NCBI GenBank assembly: GCA_045647865.1
Contig: JAZRMW010000057.1
Location: 1 to 64,000, forward strand
Source of the DNA: Phocaeicola_A sp045647865
Lineage (GTDB): Bacteria; Bacteroidota; Bacteroidia; Bacteroidales; Bacteroidaceae
DNA: 64,000 bases
Direction: 5' to 3'
Position numbers and translations under genes: made by a program. The notes beneath the pieces are model-generated. The model was given only the letters and a program-made list of their open reading frames with translations, ran no database searches and was not told the DNA's origin. Numbering within the stretch: the first letter of the stretch is position 1; each line of letters starts with the position of its first letter. Positions 8,491 to 18,176 of the stretch are shown here, piece after piece.

Positions 8491-11400
8491 TTATTTGATT
8501 TGAATTTTACGCTGCATATCCTTTCCGTCAACAACAGCATGCAACACATAAATACCAGACTCCAAATGAGCAATATCCAAAATAGCACCTTCTGTATGTG
8601 CTACTAATGCTCCAGCCAAACTATAAGCCTTCACATCAGTCACATCACCACCCAATACAGTCACTTGATTAGCTGTAGTTTCAATAAGGATTATGTCATT
8701 ATCCAAGTTCTCAATACCAGTAGCCATATCTACAAAAAACATAGTACCAGTAACCGCTTCATCCAAGCCTTCATAAAGGACATTTACACGTACTTGAACA
8801 GTAGCATTTTCTGTAGTTTCATAAGAATATGAAGTTTCAGTAAGAGGAGTATCGTTTACAGTCTTGCGAGACACAACGACATTGTACCCTTCAATAGGCA
8901 AAGGATAAACCTCCGGAGAACGAATAATCATACCCATCAACCAGTTACCATAAAGGTCCTCTGTTTCCATTGAACTTACAGAAGTAAAGGTCTCACCACC
9001 ATCCACAGAATAAAGGTCTGATTCATTAGTGAAAGCAAGTTGATTATCCATACCAATAGGAGCCTCACCTGGATTTACATCGTAACAGTCAACAATAAGA
9101 GTGTACTCTGCACCCTCCTTGACAGTAATAGGCTCATCCAATTTCACCACATTCCACAAGCCCTTTGTATATCCAGTGTTACGTTCCAAATCTTTCCAAA
9201 CAATCTGCTTACCATTTTCCAAGATAACGAGAGCAAACTCTGCATCAGAGGTAGGATAAAAACGAATATCAGTAATCTGATATCCTATATAGTCACCCAA
9301 ATTATCCTTGTCATAGACAGAAGCATACAAAGCACTATATCCATTACCTGCTGAAGGAGCCAAACCACCAGCATTGTTTTCTCCAGCATAAGATATATAT
9401 GTCTCGTCATCATCTACGGGTTCATCCCATTCCAACTGAAGGGTCTTACCATCCAATGTGTAATATTTCAATTCAGTAATAGCCTTGTAAGCCGCAGTAT
9501 TTTCAACCATCGTTCTATCTACATAAATTTGCTCGCTCTCCTTACCATCCGCATAAACGGCTGATACACTAAAGCGATAATCACCATTCGGCAATTTCTT
9601 ATGACGATAATTCAACAAATCAGTAGTAGCGACCTCTTGACCATTAGTATATAACTTGTAAGATACGACTTCCCCAGAAATTGACGGATTAGAATGAGCC
9701 ATACACATACCAATAGGGAATGTGATAGGATATTCATAAGCACCTTTCACATCATTAATAGCATACTCATAAAGAGACATGAATGATTTTTCACCCTTAC
9801 GACGAATCAAATCGGTGTATCCAGCTTTATTATACTTTCCAAAGATAGAACCGATTGTCTGATATCCACCAAATCCTGTTACATCCACAAAAATACCGAC
9901 ATAAATATCTTCATTAGCAGGCAATGTAACGGGTGTCTTCAATTTAATGGTATTCTCCACACCAAATGTCAAATTGCTGTCATCCAGCTTCTCAGAAGCA
10001 AACAAAGCAGTATCCTTTGCTGTATAGAAATTCACCGTCCAGCTATTTTGTTTGCTCATCGGATAGAATGTCACATCAGTCACTTGATTACCATAAACAG
10101 ACCAATCAACTGCATCAAAACGAACAGCCTGCTCAAACGAATAGTCACCACCACCAAAAGAGATGACATTATCACCACTCGATCCATACTTCAATGCCGG
10201 ACGATTGGCAAGAGGCTCATTCCAAGAGAGACGCATATCACGAACTCCTGAAGCAACAGCTTTCAAATGACGAGGCGCACGATATACGAAATCAGAAACC
10301 TTTATTTCTGCAGTTTGTGATTTCTCCGATTCTGTAGCTTCATAAATAGCAGAAACAGCATATTCATAAGTTCCGTTTGAAACTTCATTATCATAATACA
10401 TATACTCTCCTGCTGAGAGTTGAGCCAACTTCTCACCATTACGCCATACCTGATACCCTTTCACTCCTTCAGCATTGGCAAGAGGAGCTTTCCATGTCAA
10501 ACGACAAACAGATGTACCTTCGAAATGCGCAACCTTAAAAGAAGTTGGAGCAGGATTGGTAAGATTGGCATTCAAACGGATAATAAGAGGACGAGGAATA
10601 CTGTTTTTGTCATAAGCATTCACGGCAAAAGTCTGTCCGTCTTCGGAAATACCATCACATTGAATAAGCGTCCATCCAGTAAGATCTACTCCCTTATTTA
10701 CCAAATACTCCTGCAAATCAAACACTTCACCATTGATTACAATTGCTGCACGATTCATATCGCCAAAACCACGCATATATTCGCCTACAGCAATGCCTTC
10801 ATTGGTAACACGATAAAGTTTAAAACCTACAAACTGAGATATATCAATTGGAGTTTTCTTTTTAGTTTCAACATCATAGATAACAAAGTCACCCAAAACC
10901 TTCTTACCATTTGGAGAAAAACTCCACGCCAGCGAATTTGGGCCAATATTGTTATAATCCAACATAATGGAATCGGGTGCCCATAAAGTCGGTGTTCGGT
11001 TAGCCTTCAAATGATGATTTCCCCATCCACAAGCCATGGCTCCATCATTGGTCACATCATAAGCATTACCCACAATACCTTTTGCCCAAACGGTCTTTTC
11101 GCCATTGATATTCCAAGTAGTTGCATGGCAAATTCCATTTATATATGAAGCACCAGCAAAATATTGGCCATTGTCACTCATTCCATTCAATATGGCACAA
11201 TCTTCCAAATAGTGCCATCTGCCATCCTTGTAATAACCGCCCACTTCCGTAGCTGCACCATTGGAAGTTGCTTCATTCGTTGTAAAGAGTCCAACCATGG
11301 TTCCATCATTTGCTACATCAAGCACAGGTGCAGTTGTACCAATTGCTGCAATTTGAATGATTTCATTATTCTCAATATCCCAAAGGAAACCACGGCCATC

Positions 11401-11565
11401 GCCATCATTGATGTTTCCACAAGCCCATTTACCATTGGCAGACATACTTACCAACTGATACTCGACAAGTACATCTGGCCCGACCAGTATCTGAGGAGAT
11501 ACTTCCTGTGCCGATACTCCCAAAGCAAAGAGCGAAGCACCTAAAATCAAATTTAATTTCTTCAT
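8491..11565 (-). CDS. Large secreted protein with fibronectin III-like domains and sorting tail
   Basis: A 1024-residue exported protein. Signal peptide MKKLNLILGASLFALGVSAQ. Residues 25-340 form repeated short segments (GKWACGNINDGDGRGFLWD, GMSDNGQYFAGAS) like the tandem blades of extracellular beta-propeller or HAF-type proteins. From about 345 come fibronectin type III-like units (SFKVAHFEGTSVCRLTWKAP; HLKAVASGVRDMRLSWNEP; ITELKYYTLDGKTLQLEWDEP), two of them followed by jelly-roll-like insertions. It ends HLESGIYVLHAVVDGKDMQ plus KIQIK, a T9SS-type tail. No catalytic motif recognised; an adhesin or binding role is possible but not shown. Confidence 0.7.
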   Translation of the reverse strand: MKKLNLILGASLFALGVSAQEVSPQILVGPDVLVEYQLVSMSANGKWACGNINDGDGRGFLWDIENNEIIQIAAIGTTAPVLDVANDGTMVGLFTTNEATSNGAATEVGGYYKDGRWHYLEDCAILNGMSDNGQYFAGASYINGICHATTWNINGEKTVWAKGIVGNAYDVTNDGAMACGWGNHHLKANRTPTLWAPDSIMLDYNNIGPNSLAWSFSPNGKKVLGDFVIYDVETKKKTPIDISQFVGFKLYRVTNEGIAVGEYMRGFGDMNRAAIVINGEVFDLQEYLVNKGVDLTGWTLIQCDGISEDGQTFAVNAYDKNSIPRPLIIRLNANLTNPAPTSFKVAHFEGTSVCRLTWKAPLANAEGVKGYQVWRNGEKLAQLSAGEYMYYDNEVSNGTYEYAVSAIYEATESEKSQTAEIKVSDFVYRAPRHLKAVASGVRDMRLSWNEPLANRPALKYGSSGDNVISFGGGDYSFEQAVRFDAVDWSVYGNQVTDVTFYPMSKQNSWTVNFYTAKDTALFASEKLDDSNLTFGVENTIKLKTPVTLPANEDIYVGIFVDVTGFGGYQTIGSIFGKYNKAGYTDLIRRKGEKSFMSLYEYAINDVKGAYEYPITFPIGMCMAHSNPSISGEVVSYKLYTNGQEVATTDLLNYRHKKLPNGDYRFSVSAVYADGKESEQIYVDRTMVENTAAYKAITELKYYTLDGKTLQLEWDEPVDDDETYISYAGENNAGGLAPSAGNGYSALYASVYDKDNLGDYIGYQITDIRFYPTSDAEFALVILENGKQIVWKDLERNTGYTKGLWNVVKLDEPITVKEGAEYTLIVDCYDVNPGEAPIGMDNQLAFTNESDLYSVDGGETFTSVSSMETEDLYGNWLMGMIIRSPEVYPLPIEGYNVVVSRKTVNDTPLTETSYSYETTENATVQVRVNVLYEGLDEAVTGTMFFVDMATGIENLDNDIILIETTANQVTVLGGDVTDVKAYSLAGALVAHTEGAILDIAHLESGIYVLHAVVDGKDMQRKIQIK

Positions 11566-11593
11566 CTTTAGATATGTGATTTATTATTATTTA

Positions 11594-13453
11594 TCAAAAC
11601 ATTATTTTTTCAACCCAAATGCGACCTTCTTGTTTGATGCGCAAAAAATAAAGTCCACGCTGTACCATCTGTAACAAATCAAATTGTCCACTTCCTTCAC
11701 CTACGAAGGTTGAAACCTGACGTCCATCAACCGAAATGACTTCCAAAGTAAAAGCATCCCGAAGCGGACATCTCACTTGTAATCGCCCGGCTTCCACTGA
11801 AATTTCCACATTCTCTTCTTTTTTCTCCTTGAAATGAATCTTATATGGATTTTCTGGAATCTTTACCTCTACGACATTCAAAACTTCATCAGTATAATAA
11901 TTCATAACAATGGCAACTATTGCCAATTTATTCTTGTCATATACAGACGAAGGAATCCCCATCTTAGCATCTACAGTGTACTCTATACCAGCCTCTATCG
12001 TTGAAGGCAAACATCCTTTTATTCCCAAGAATGCCTTATTTTCATTACGAACGACATTTGTGTACCACATCAAATCAGTAGGTACAGGAGATTTCATGTA
12101 GTAAAATTCTCCTTGGGCATAATTATTCACACCGTTAATCTGAAACACAGAATCTGACTGAATTTCCTTTTCTATCAAGACATATCCTACACGATACTTG
12201 CCAGTGGAGTTATCGGTCTCATTTGCAAAAGTAACTTTGGATGAAGTCATAATCGTATCGACCCCTTCATAAGCGACTTCCATTTCAATCTTTGCTACAG
12301 TAGGCTTACTCAATAGTTTTTTCAACTTCGCTAAATTCTGAGCAGGTGTTCCACCGGTAATGGGAGTACTGCTATCACGATTGAGGCGTACAGTTGGATA
12401 AGAATTCACTTTCATTCCTGTCGTATATGGTGAATAATGGAAAGGATCTTTTCCATATTCAGGAGGTCCCCAATGAGCCTCTACACAGACAATTTGGTCT
12501 TCATATCGTTCTTCCAATTCTTGGATAAAGGATATAACTTCGGGACAATTCACACACCATGTACCAGTTGCTTTTTCCAACAAAAGAGTACGGGGAAAAT
12601 GTGAACAAATGATGCTATCCTTTACAATTACAGTTTCACCCGCCATCAGTTTGTATGATGTAGCTTTACCGACTTGAACAGGTACATCAAAAACGTACTC
12701 CTGCTCAACACCCGGCATCCACATCTCTAATCCATCTGATTGAGTGAGTAAGAGGGTGTCATTCACCAAGCAAGTCAAAGGAGTATTTTCTAATTTCAAA
12801 CCACTATTGACTACACGACCTGTCACCGATGCAAAACCAACATTGCCAACAAAGTGCGGAGTGTTATCCTCTACTATATAATCAGCTTTAGAAGATTGTC
12901 CGACAAAAATATCATCAATTGCCAATAAGAACTTATTGTAGCTATCATGCACAAAGGCTATATAAACCTTTTTGCCGGCATACTTCTCCAACGAGACATA
13001 ATGCTTAGTCCACAAGTATTCCTCTTCTTCGACTGAGAATAATTCCTCAAAGTCATAATATTCTTTACCAGTGGTGGAAATCATCACCTTGTATCCGTCT
13101 CTCAAATGATAATGTAATGCACGAGCAGTCCATTTCAAACAAACATTTTCCGTAGGCAATGTCAAACGATTAGTTATCATCCAATTGTCAGTCGGGAAAT
13201 CGTAAGTACGACGTGAAATACTGACAGCAGCATAATCATCCCCACCATTCTTCACCAATGAACCAAACCACTCCTTGTTTGTATTTAATTTCTTGAAATC
13301 CTGACTTTTGACAGGATTCTCATCATAACAGACAAGAGTAAAATTCTCTGGAATTCCGTCATAAAAATCTACATTCAGACATTCCTCCTGCCCCATGACA
13401 GAAAATGTACACAAGGCAGAGAATGCTGATAATATGATATGCTTTACTTTCAT
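11594..13453 (-). CDS. Secreted protein with choice-of-anchor-like and CxxC thioredoxin-like regions
   Basis: A 619-residue exported protein with signal peptide MKVKHIILSAFSALCTFSVMGQ. Residues 25-185 (NVDFYDGIPENFTLVCYDEN through YVSLEKYAGKKVYIAFVHDS) look like a cleaved-adhesin or choice-of-anchor J jelly roll. From about 285 LLLEKATGTWCVNCPEVI begins an Omp28-type thioredoxin-like domain with a CxxC, and the segment PTVRLNRDS follows as the cis-proline region. The C-terminus (QRGLYFLRIKQEGRIWVEK) is a T9SS-type tail. Spacing of 28 and 25 nt to its neighbours supports one operon. Substrate unknown; related to the 6506-8392 gene in its CxxC part. Confidence 0.72.
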   Translation of the reverse strand: MKVKHIILSAFSALCTFSVMGQEECLNVDFYDGIPENFTLVCYDENPVKSQDFKKLNTNKEWFGSLVKNGGDDYAAVSISRRTYDFPTDNWMITNRLTLPTENVCLKWTARALHYHLRDGYKVMISTTGKEYYDFEELFSVEEEEYLWTKHYVSLEKYAGKKVYIAFVHDSYNKFLLAIDDIFVGQSSKADYIVEDNTPHFVGNVGFASVTGRVVNSGLKLENTPLTCLVNDTLLLTQSDGLEMWMPGVEQEYVFDVPVQVGKATSYKLMAGETVIVKDSIICSHFPRTLLLEKATGTWCVNCPEVISFIQELEERYEDQIVCVEAHWGPPEYGKDPFHYSPYTTGMKVNSYPTVRLNRDSSTPITGGTPAQNLAKLKKLLSKPTVAKIEMEVAYEGVDTIMTSSKVTFANETDNSTGKYRVGYVLIEKEIQSDSVFQINGVNNYAQGEFYYMKSPVPTDLMWYTNVVRNENKAFLGIKGCLPSTIEAGIEYTVDAKMGIPSSVYDKNKLAIVAIVMNYYTDEVLNVVEVKIPENPYKIHFKEKKEENVEISVEAGRLQVRCPLRDAFTLEVISVDGRQVSTFVGEGSGQFDLLQMVQRGLYFLRIKQEGRIWVEKIMF

Positions 13454-13478
13454 TTTACTTTTTTGAAAGAGTTATGAT

Positions 13479-16400
13479 TTATTTCAAGACAATCTTACCA
13501 ATCAAATTACCATCAGTAGTGTCAACATGCACGACATAGACACCACTAGCCAAGTTTGACAGGTCGATTTTTGTCAATTGACCGTAATTACCAACCATAG
13601 CACCATCGGTTGCATAAAGGTTCAAAGAACGGTATTCACCATTCACCCAAAGGGTTCTACCTGAAAGGATCAACATACCAGCAACAGTAATGTCAGAAAG
13701 ACCTTGAGGATCCTCCTTCTGCAATACTACCGCGATAGCTTCACTCTTTACCTTACCTATATTATATACAGTTTCTACCATGAAGGTTTTGTTAACGTCT
13801 ACATCATTGGCCGCTGTATAGGTGTAGGATGTTTCCTCAAATGTTTTAAGTCCATTTACGGGTGAAGGGTTCTTAGTAATGTCTTTTACATCAACGAACA
13901 TATTGTATCCCATAATTGGCAAATCTGTTACAGGAGCCTCCCAATCAAGTACAACTTCATAATCCTGTACATCATTATAATGGTTGCTCACGACTTTGAT
14001 GTCTGTAACGGCAGGCAATTCAGTGTAAACATCCAATTCCACTACATTAGAAACATTTACACCAAAATTTCCATGTGTATCCTCAGCTTGGATGAAATAA
14101 TCCCAATGGCCATTGGGTACATTCGCATCTTCATAAACCAAATAACGGCTTTCAGGAACAGCCTGTCCTATCTTCACACCATTTCTGAAGACATTCCATG
14201 TAGTGGTTACACCAGCAGGTTTCATGGCTTTCAGAGACAAAGTATTCACTTTATCTTCTACCAACTCAACCTTCAAATCAGAAGCTGCTTTTCCATCAAA
14301 AGGAACTTCCCAAATAACTTGCGAAGTACTCCCCTTGGCCCATATACCTATTGAATAATTCCAAGTAACGGCTTTTGTGCCCAACTCTGTTTGAGTATAT
14401 TCAATGCGAGTTTTAGGTTCAAAAGCATCTTTGTTTGTCTTCCAGATATTTTTCTCGTACTGGACAAGAATACCTTTCTCGTAAGTCCATATCTCTTCGT
14501 AATCAAGCGTTCCTTTATCAGCACCAATTACATTTCCTTCGTCATCTTTGACCATTGTAGAATTGTCGTACTTATAAGCACGGCAAGTCAACATGTTACC
14601 TCTATTGTCATAGGTGTATTCATAGATACGGTCATTGACCGTTAATCCATAAGGGCTATTGGCAAAAGCATATTGGGGACAATTGACGAGTCCTTCCACA
14701 AAATCACTACAATATTTGTGATAGATGATTACATTGCGGCTATTGGCATAAGTCTCCTTCACTACATTATTGTTCGCATCGTATTCATAGTGATATACAC
14801 GATTGGTTGTAGTATCCTCTTTTAATCGGCCCTCTTCATCATATGAGAATGAACCAGTTTCCTCAAATTCATTCCATACTTTGTTGTAACCGCTATACAT
14901 TCCATATTGACGTTCACGAGTGTGAATCAATTGTCCCTTTTCATTGTAATCATAAGCAGTATAAGTCATAGGCACCCAATCGCCAGCCTTATAGATTTGA
15001 TCGGGGTCATCTTCATCGTCGCCTAACAATTTGCCATAAATCATTTTACGAACCAACTTATTATCAGCATCGTAGTAATAGGTTTCGGCTTTGGATGGCT
15101 CATTATCATTGGCACTACCCATAGCATCACCCATAGTCATCACCACTTTCAGCATCTTATCAGCCTGCAGCAATTCAACAGGAATAGCTTTACTGCGTGA
15201 CTTTCCGATAGAATAAACAGTCTCTACATAAATCTCATGGTAAAGATTGGTTTCGGCAGCCATCCAAGTAAGTGTATCTAAAGCCAATTCCGTAGGAATC
15301 ATCACCATACCATTCTCGGGAGCAGGATTTGTTTCGTATGAAAGAATATCGGCATAGACATTGTATCCCAAGATAGGAAGTGTGGTATTAGGAGCATCCC
15401 ATGTAAAAATAATCTCGTAATCACCTGTAGCGTTCAATGAATTTTTCAAGAATACGACATCTTCAACAGCCGGAAGTTCTGAATCCAATGTAATCTCCAC
15501 CACCTCACTTGTATTGCCATCAGCTTGTTGGAAGAAATAGTCCCATCTTCCATTGGGCACTTCTTTATCTTGATAGGTCAACACACCATCAACCAACGAT
15601 ACCGAACCGAGGCACATTCCGTTACGGAAGATATTCCATCCTTCAGTAGAAGCACCCACAGGAGCTGTAGCCTTCACCAAGACAGTATTTATTTCGCCTT
15701 CAACCTCTGTTACAGTCAAACCTGTAGCTGAAGTGGCATTATCTACTACACCAACAACCGATTTCTTCGGGCCTCCATATCGTCCCCAAGCACCATTGAA
15801 ATATTGATAAGTGGAAATGGTTGTAGTATCAGCTTTCACCTCATAAGCAATTTTGGTCGAAGGATCAACAACCTGTTTGCCACTATTCCAATATCCCTTG
15901 ACCTCATCCGTCAAGATACCCTCTACGTATGTCCACGTTGTCTCAGCATAAAGGTCACCCTTTTCACCTGCCACAAGGACTTTATCAGACAATTCGGCAT
16001 TAATAACCTTATACTCAGCAAATCTTACTTTGTTACCGGCTTCGTCATACGCATATTCATAAATGCGATTATTCTTCCATTTATCACTAAATAAAGCACT
16101 CACGGGCATATTGTCCACTCCTTCAACAAAAGTAGTGTATTTGATGGTACTACTCCATGCACCATCTTTGGTGTAATGAGCAGTTTCCTCTACCATATTT
16201 TCCCCTTCCCACTTATAAGTGGTAATGTATGTGGCATCGCTCTTTTTCACCAATTTGCCTTTGGTGTCATACTCATAAGTCTCTGCATCCACAAAATCAG
16301 TCCATGCACGTTCAAAGGCACTATAGAGACCATACTTGCGAGTGCGAACTTTCTGCAACACACCCTTCTCATCGTATTCATAAGCAGAATACAGTTTGGG

Positions 16401-16664
16401 GATTTCTTGTCCAGGAACTTCTACTTCAGGAGTTCCTTCAGAATCTGCCAACATAATGTCAGCCTCCACCATACGTACCAAACGATTATTCACATCATAA
16501 AAAGAACGGACAACAGCTGTAGGGAGAACACTGAATCCCCCATCCAAAATTGCACCATACGAATACACAGCCTTGGTTTTCAAGCCAGCATTTTCTGCCA
16601 AAGCGTTTACGCTCAGTGTCAATCCCAACAACAAAGCCACGCATTTAAGGTAGTTTTTTTTCAT
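13479..16664 (-). CDS. Internally duplicated secreted protein with YD-like repeats and sorting tail
   Basis: A 1061-residue exported protein. Signal peptide about residues 1-23 (VALLLGLTLSVNALA). It is built as two copies of a long module, roughly residues 30-490 and 505-950. Each copy has YD-type strands (SAYEYDEKGVLQKVRTRKYG and TAYDYNEKGQLIHTRERQYG), then a shared NRIYEYAYDEAGN/DRIYEYTYDNRGN motif, an ILTDE/ILVQY segment, and two fibronectin-like domains (ending NGRWDYFFQ and NGHWDYFIQ). The tail NLASGVYVVHVDTTDG plus KIVLK matches T9SS type A sorting domains. First gene of the operon behind a strong promoter. Function unknown; the YD-like strands suggest a surface beta-structure. Confidence 0.7.
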   Translation of the reverse strand: MKKNYLKCVALLLGLTLSVNALAENAGLKTKAVYSYGAILDGGFSVLPTAVVRSFYDVNNRLVRMVEADIMLADSEGTPEVEVPGQEIPKLYSAYEYDEKGVLQKVRTRKYGLYSAFERAWTDFVDAETYEYDTKGKLVKKSDATYITTYKWEGENMVEETAHYTKDGAWSSTIKYTTFVEGVDNMPVSALFSDKWKNNRIYEYAYDEAGNKVRFAEYKVINAELSDKVLVAGEKGDLYAETTWTYVEGILTDEVKGYWNSGKQVVDPSTKIAYEVKADTTTISTYQYFNGAWGRYGGPKKSVVGVVDNATSATGLTVTEVEGEINTVLVKATAPVGASTEGWNIFRNGMCLGSVSLVDGVLTYQDKEVPNGRWDYFFQQADGNTSEVVEITLDSELPAVEDVVFLKNSLNATGDYEIIFTWDAPNTTLPILGYNVYADILSYETNPAPENGMVMIPTELALDTLTWMAAETNLYHEIYVETVYSIGKSRSKAIPVELLQADKMLKVVMTMGDAMGSANDNEPSKAETYYYDADNKLVRKMIYGKLLGDDEDDPDQIYKAGDWVPMTYTAYDYNEKGQLIHTRERQYGMYSGYNKVWNEFEETGSFSYDEEGRLKEDTTTNRVYHYEYDANNNVVKETYANSRNVIIYHKYCSDFVEGLVNCPQYAFANSPYGLTVNDRIYEYTYDNRGNMLTCRAYKYDNSTMVKDDEGNVIGADKGTLDYEEIWTYEKGILVQYEKNIWKTNKDAFEPKTRIEYTQTELGTKAVTWNYSIGIWAKGSTSQVIWEVPFDGKAASDLKVELVEDKVNTLSLKAMKPAGVTTTWNVFRNGVKIGQAVPESRYLVYEDANVPNGHWDYFIQAEDTHGNFGVNVSNVVELDVYTELPAVTDIKVVSNHYNDVQDYEVVLDWEAPVTDLPIMGYNMFVDVKDITKNPSPVNGLKTFEETSYTYTAANDVDVNKTFMVETVYNIGKVKSEAIAVVLQKEDPQGLSDITVAGMLILSGRTLWVNGEYRSLNLYATDGAMVGNYGQLTKIDLSNLASGVYVVHVDTTDGNLIGKIVLK

Positions 16665-16793
16665 AAGCTATTTTTTATTTTATTTTGATTCTTAAAACTT
16701 CAACAAAAAACACAGATACGCACAAATCTCCTACTTTGTGCATACCCGTACACTTCAAATTCTTCACCAAAGCGATTTTACACAATTACGTGG

Positions 16794-16825
16794 CAAAAAT
16801 ACAACAATTATACCATTCGGTCAAA
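16794..16825 (-). promoter_or_regulatory. Promoter of the secreted-protein operon
   Basis: On the minus strand, TTTG, 20 nt, TATTTTTG fits the Bacteroidetes -33/-7 consensus. The predicted start lies about 120 nt upstream of the 16664 start codon. The rest of 16826-16913 shows no feature. Confidence 0.7.
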
Positions 16826-16913
16826 TTTTATTTAAACTATCACACTATTTAAGACTGTTTTTAACAATATACAAGCAAAAATGCATAACTATGCAGTCCC
16901 CACTTGACAAAAT

Positions 16914-17097
16914 ACCCATATTGAACAAGTCAGACACCTACGTTGAACGTCCCACCCGCCCTAATTTTTAAAGCGTCTCACAAGGGTGATACGGACGTAT
17001 CACGTGGGTGATATAACTTTCTCACTGTGGTAATACAAGCGTATCACCACAGTGAGACGCTTCAAGAATCAAGGAGTTTGACTTGCCCAATATGGGT
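16914..17097. repeat. Nested palindromic element, 184 nt
   Basis: Several inverted repeats lie inside one another. Outer arms 16914-16931 and 17080-17097 match at 16 of 18 positions. Next, AAGCGTCTCAC (16971-16981) pairs with GTGAGACGCTT (17052-17062). Inside these, CTCACTGTGGT (17021-17031) pairs with ACCACAGTGAG (17046-17056), and GTGATACG (16986-16993) with CGTATCAC (16996-17003). GTATCAC recurs. It lies between two minus-strand genes and has no reading frame. It could be a non-autonomous mobile palindrome or a compound terminator for the 17160 gene. Confidence 0.65.
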
Positions 17098-17159
17098 TCT
17101 TGAGCAATAAAAGACAGGATCTTGGAAGGCAAAACCAAACACCATGCAAAGGAGGAGCA

Positions 17160-18176
17160 TTACCTCAATTCCTCAGGAGAAGATTTTCCGCAAAGATGAT
17201 AGAATAAACGTCTGATTGACAAATACGTACAGATTTGCCATTCATATAAAAGGGGAAATGACGGAGAAGGGATATAACCGAACTTGTACCTTAATTCCTT
17301 GGGCAGACGGTGAGGTTCAATCGTTGCGTGGAAATGACGCATATCCTTCAAGATGGAGCGGCGTTCATCGGGTGAAAAAACATGATTGTGCAACCGATAA
17401 AAGACATAGAGGCTGACCATGTTGCGCCAACGGTACTCTTCGTACCGGTCAAGAAGCGTATCCTCTACCCTCTCAGCAATCATGGATTGCTTCATGCTAT
17501 AGTGAGCTGCCAAAGAAAGGAAACGCAAAGGAGTAACGGCATGAGTCATAGAAGCTGCATGTTGGCGATAATAATAGACTCCTTTACAACGGACCACCTT
17601 GCGAGAATGGAGGAAATGCAAACGGGTCGTGTTTTCATCACTGTAGAGCCGACAGGTCGCATCGTAGGGATATCGACGATGAATGGATTGTCTGACCATG
17701 TACAAGCCATGGATACTCCAGTCAAGACTTAATCGGAATGCCTCCTTGCCTGTAAACGATTTCTCGTCGGAACGGTATTCATACCTGGTCCCCTCTCCTG
17801 TCTCCTCATCAAAATAGCAGACATCCAGCAATACACAATCGTTATCATCGTCCGACTCTGCCACCTTGCACGCTTGCTCCAATGCATCCGTTTCCAACCA
17901 ATCATCACTGTCCAACATGGTCACATAATCACCATCTGCCACAAGCAATCCGCTATTCCGCGTTTCTGCCACCCCCTTGTTCTCAGTATGACGCAAAAGG
18001 ACAATACGTTCATCGCGTGAAGCATACTCCTCAAGTATCTGCCACGAATTGTCTGTAGAAGCATCATCAACACAAATGACCTGAATATCGCGATGTGTCT
18101 GATTGACCAGTGAATCCAGGCAGACAGACAAATAGTCGGCCGCATTATATACCGCAACAAGTACCGAGATTTTCAT
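17160..18176 (-). CDS. Family 2 glycosyltransferase
   Basis: A 338-residue GT-A fold inverting transferase. Seen: N-terminal MKISVLVAVYNAADYLSVCL, VICVDDASTDNSW with the nucleotide-binding Asp near residue 37, NKGVAETRNSGL, and the DxD-type YVTMLDSDDW near residue 88. The middle segment with YSDENTTRLHFLHSRKVV is common in capsule and O-antigen transferases of gut Bacteroidetes. It should add a sugar from a nucleotide donor to a lipid-linked glycan at the inner face of the membrane. Its start overlaps the flippase stop codon by 4 nt, so translation is probably coupled. Donor and acceptor unknown. Confidence 0.88.
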   Translation of the reverse strand: MKISVLVAVYNAADYLSVCLDSLVNQTHRDIQVICVDDASTDNSWQILEEYASRDERIVLLRHTENKGVAETRNSGLLVADGDYVTMLDSDDWLETDALEQACKVAESDDDNDCVLLDVCYFDEETGEGTRYEYRSDEKSFTGKEAFRLSLDWSIHGLYMVRQSIHRRYPYDATCRLYSDENTTRLHFLHSRKVVRCKGVYYYRQHAASMTHAVTPLRFLSLAAHYSMKQSMIAERVEDTLLDRYEEYRWRNMVSLYVFYRLHNHVFSPDERRSILKDMRHFHATIEPHRLPKELRYKFGYIPSPSFPLLYEWQICTYLSIRRLFYHLCGKSSPEELR

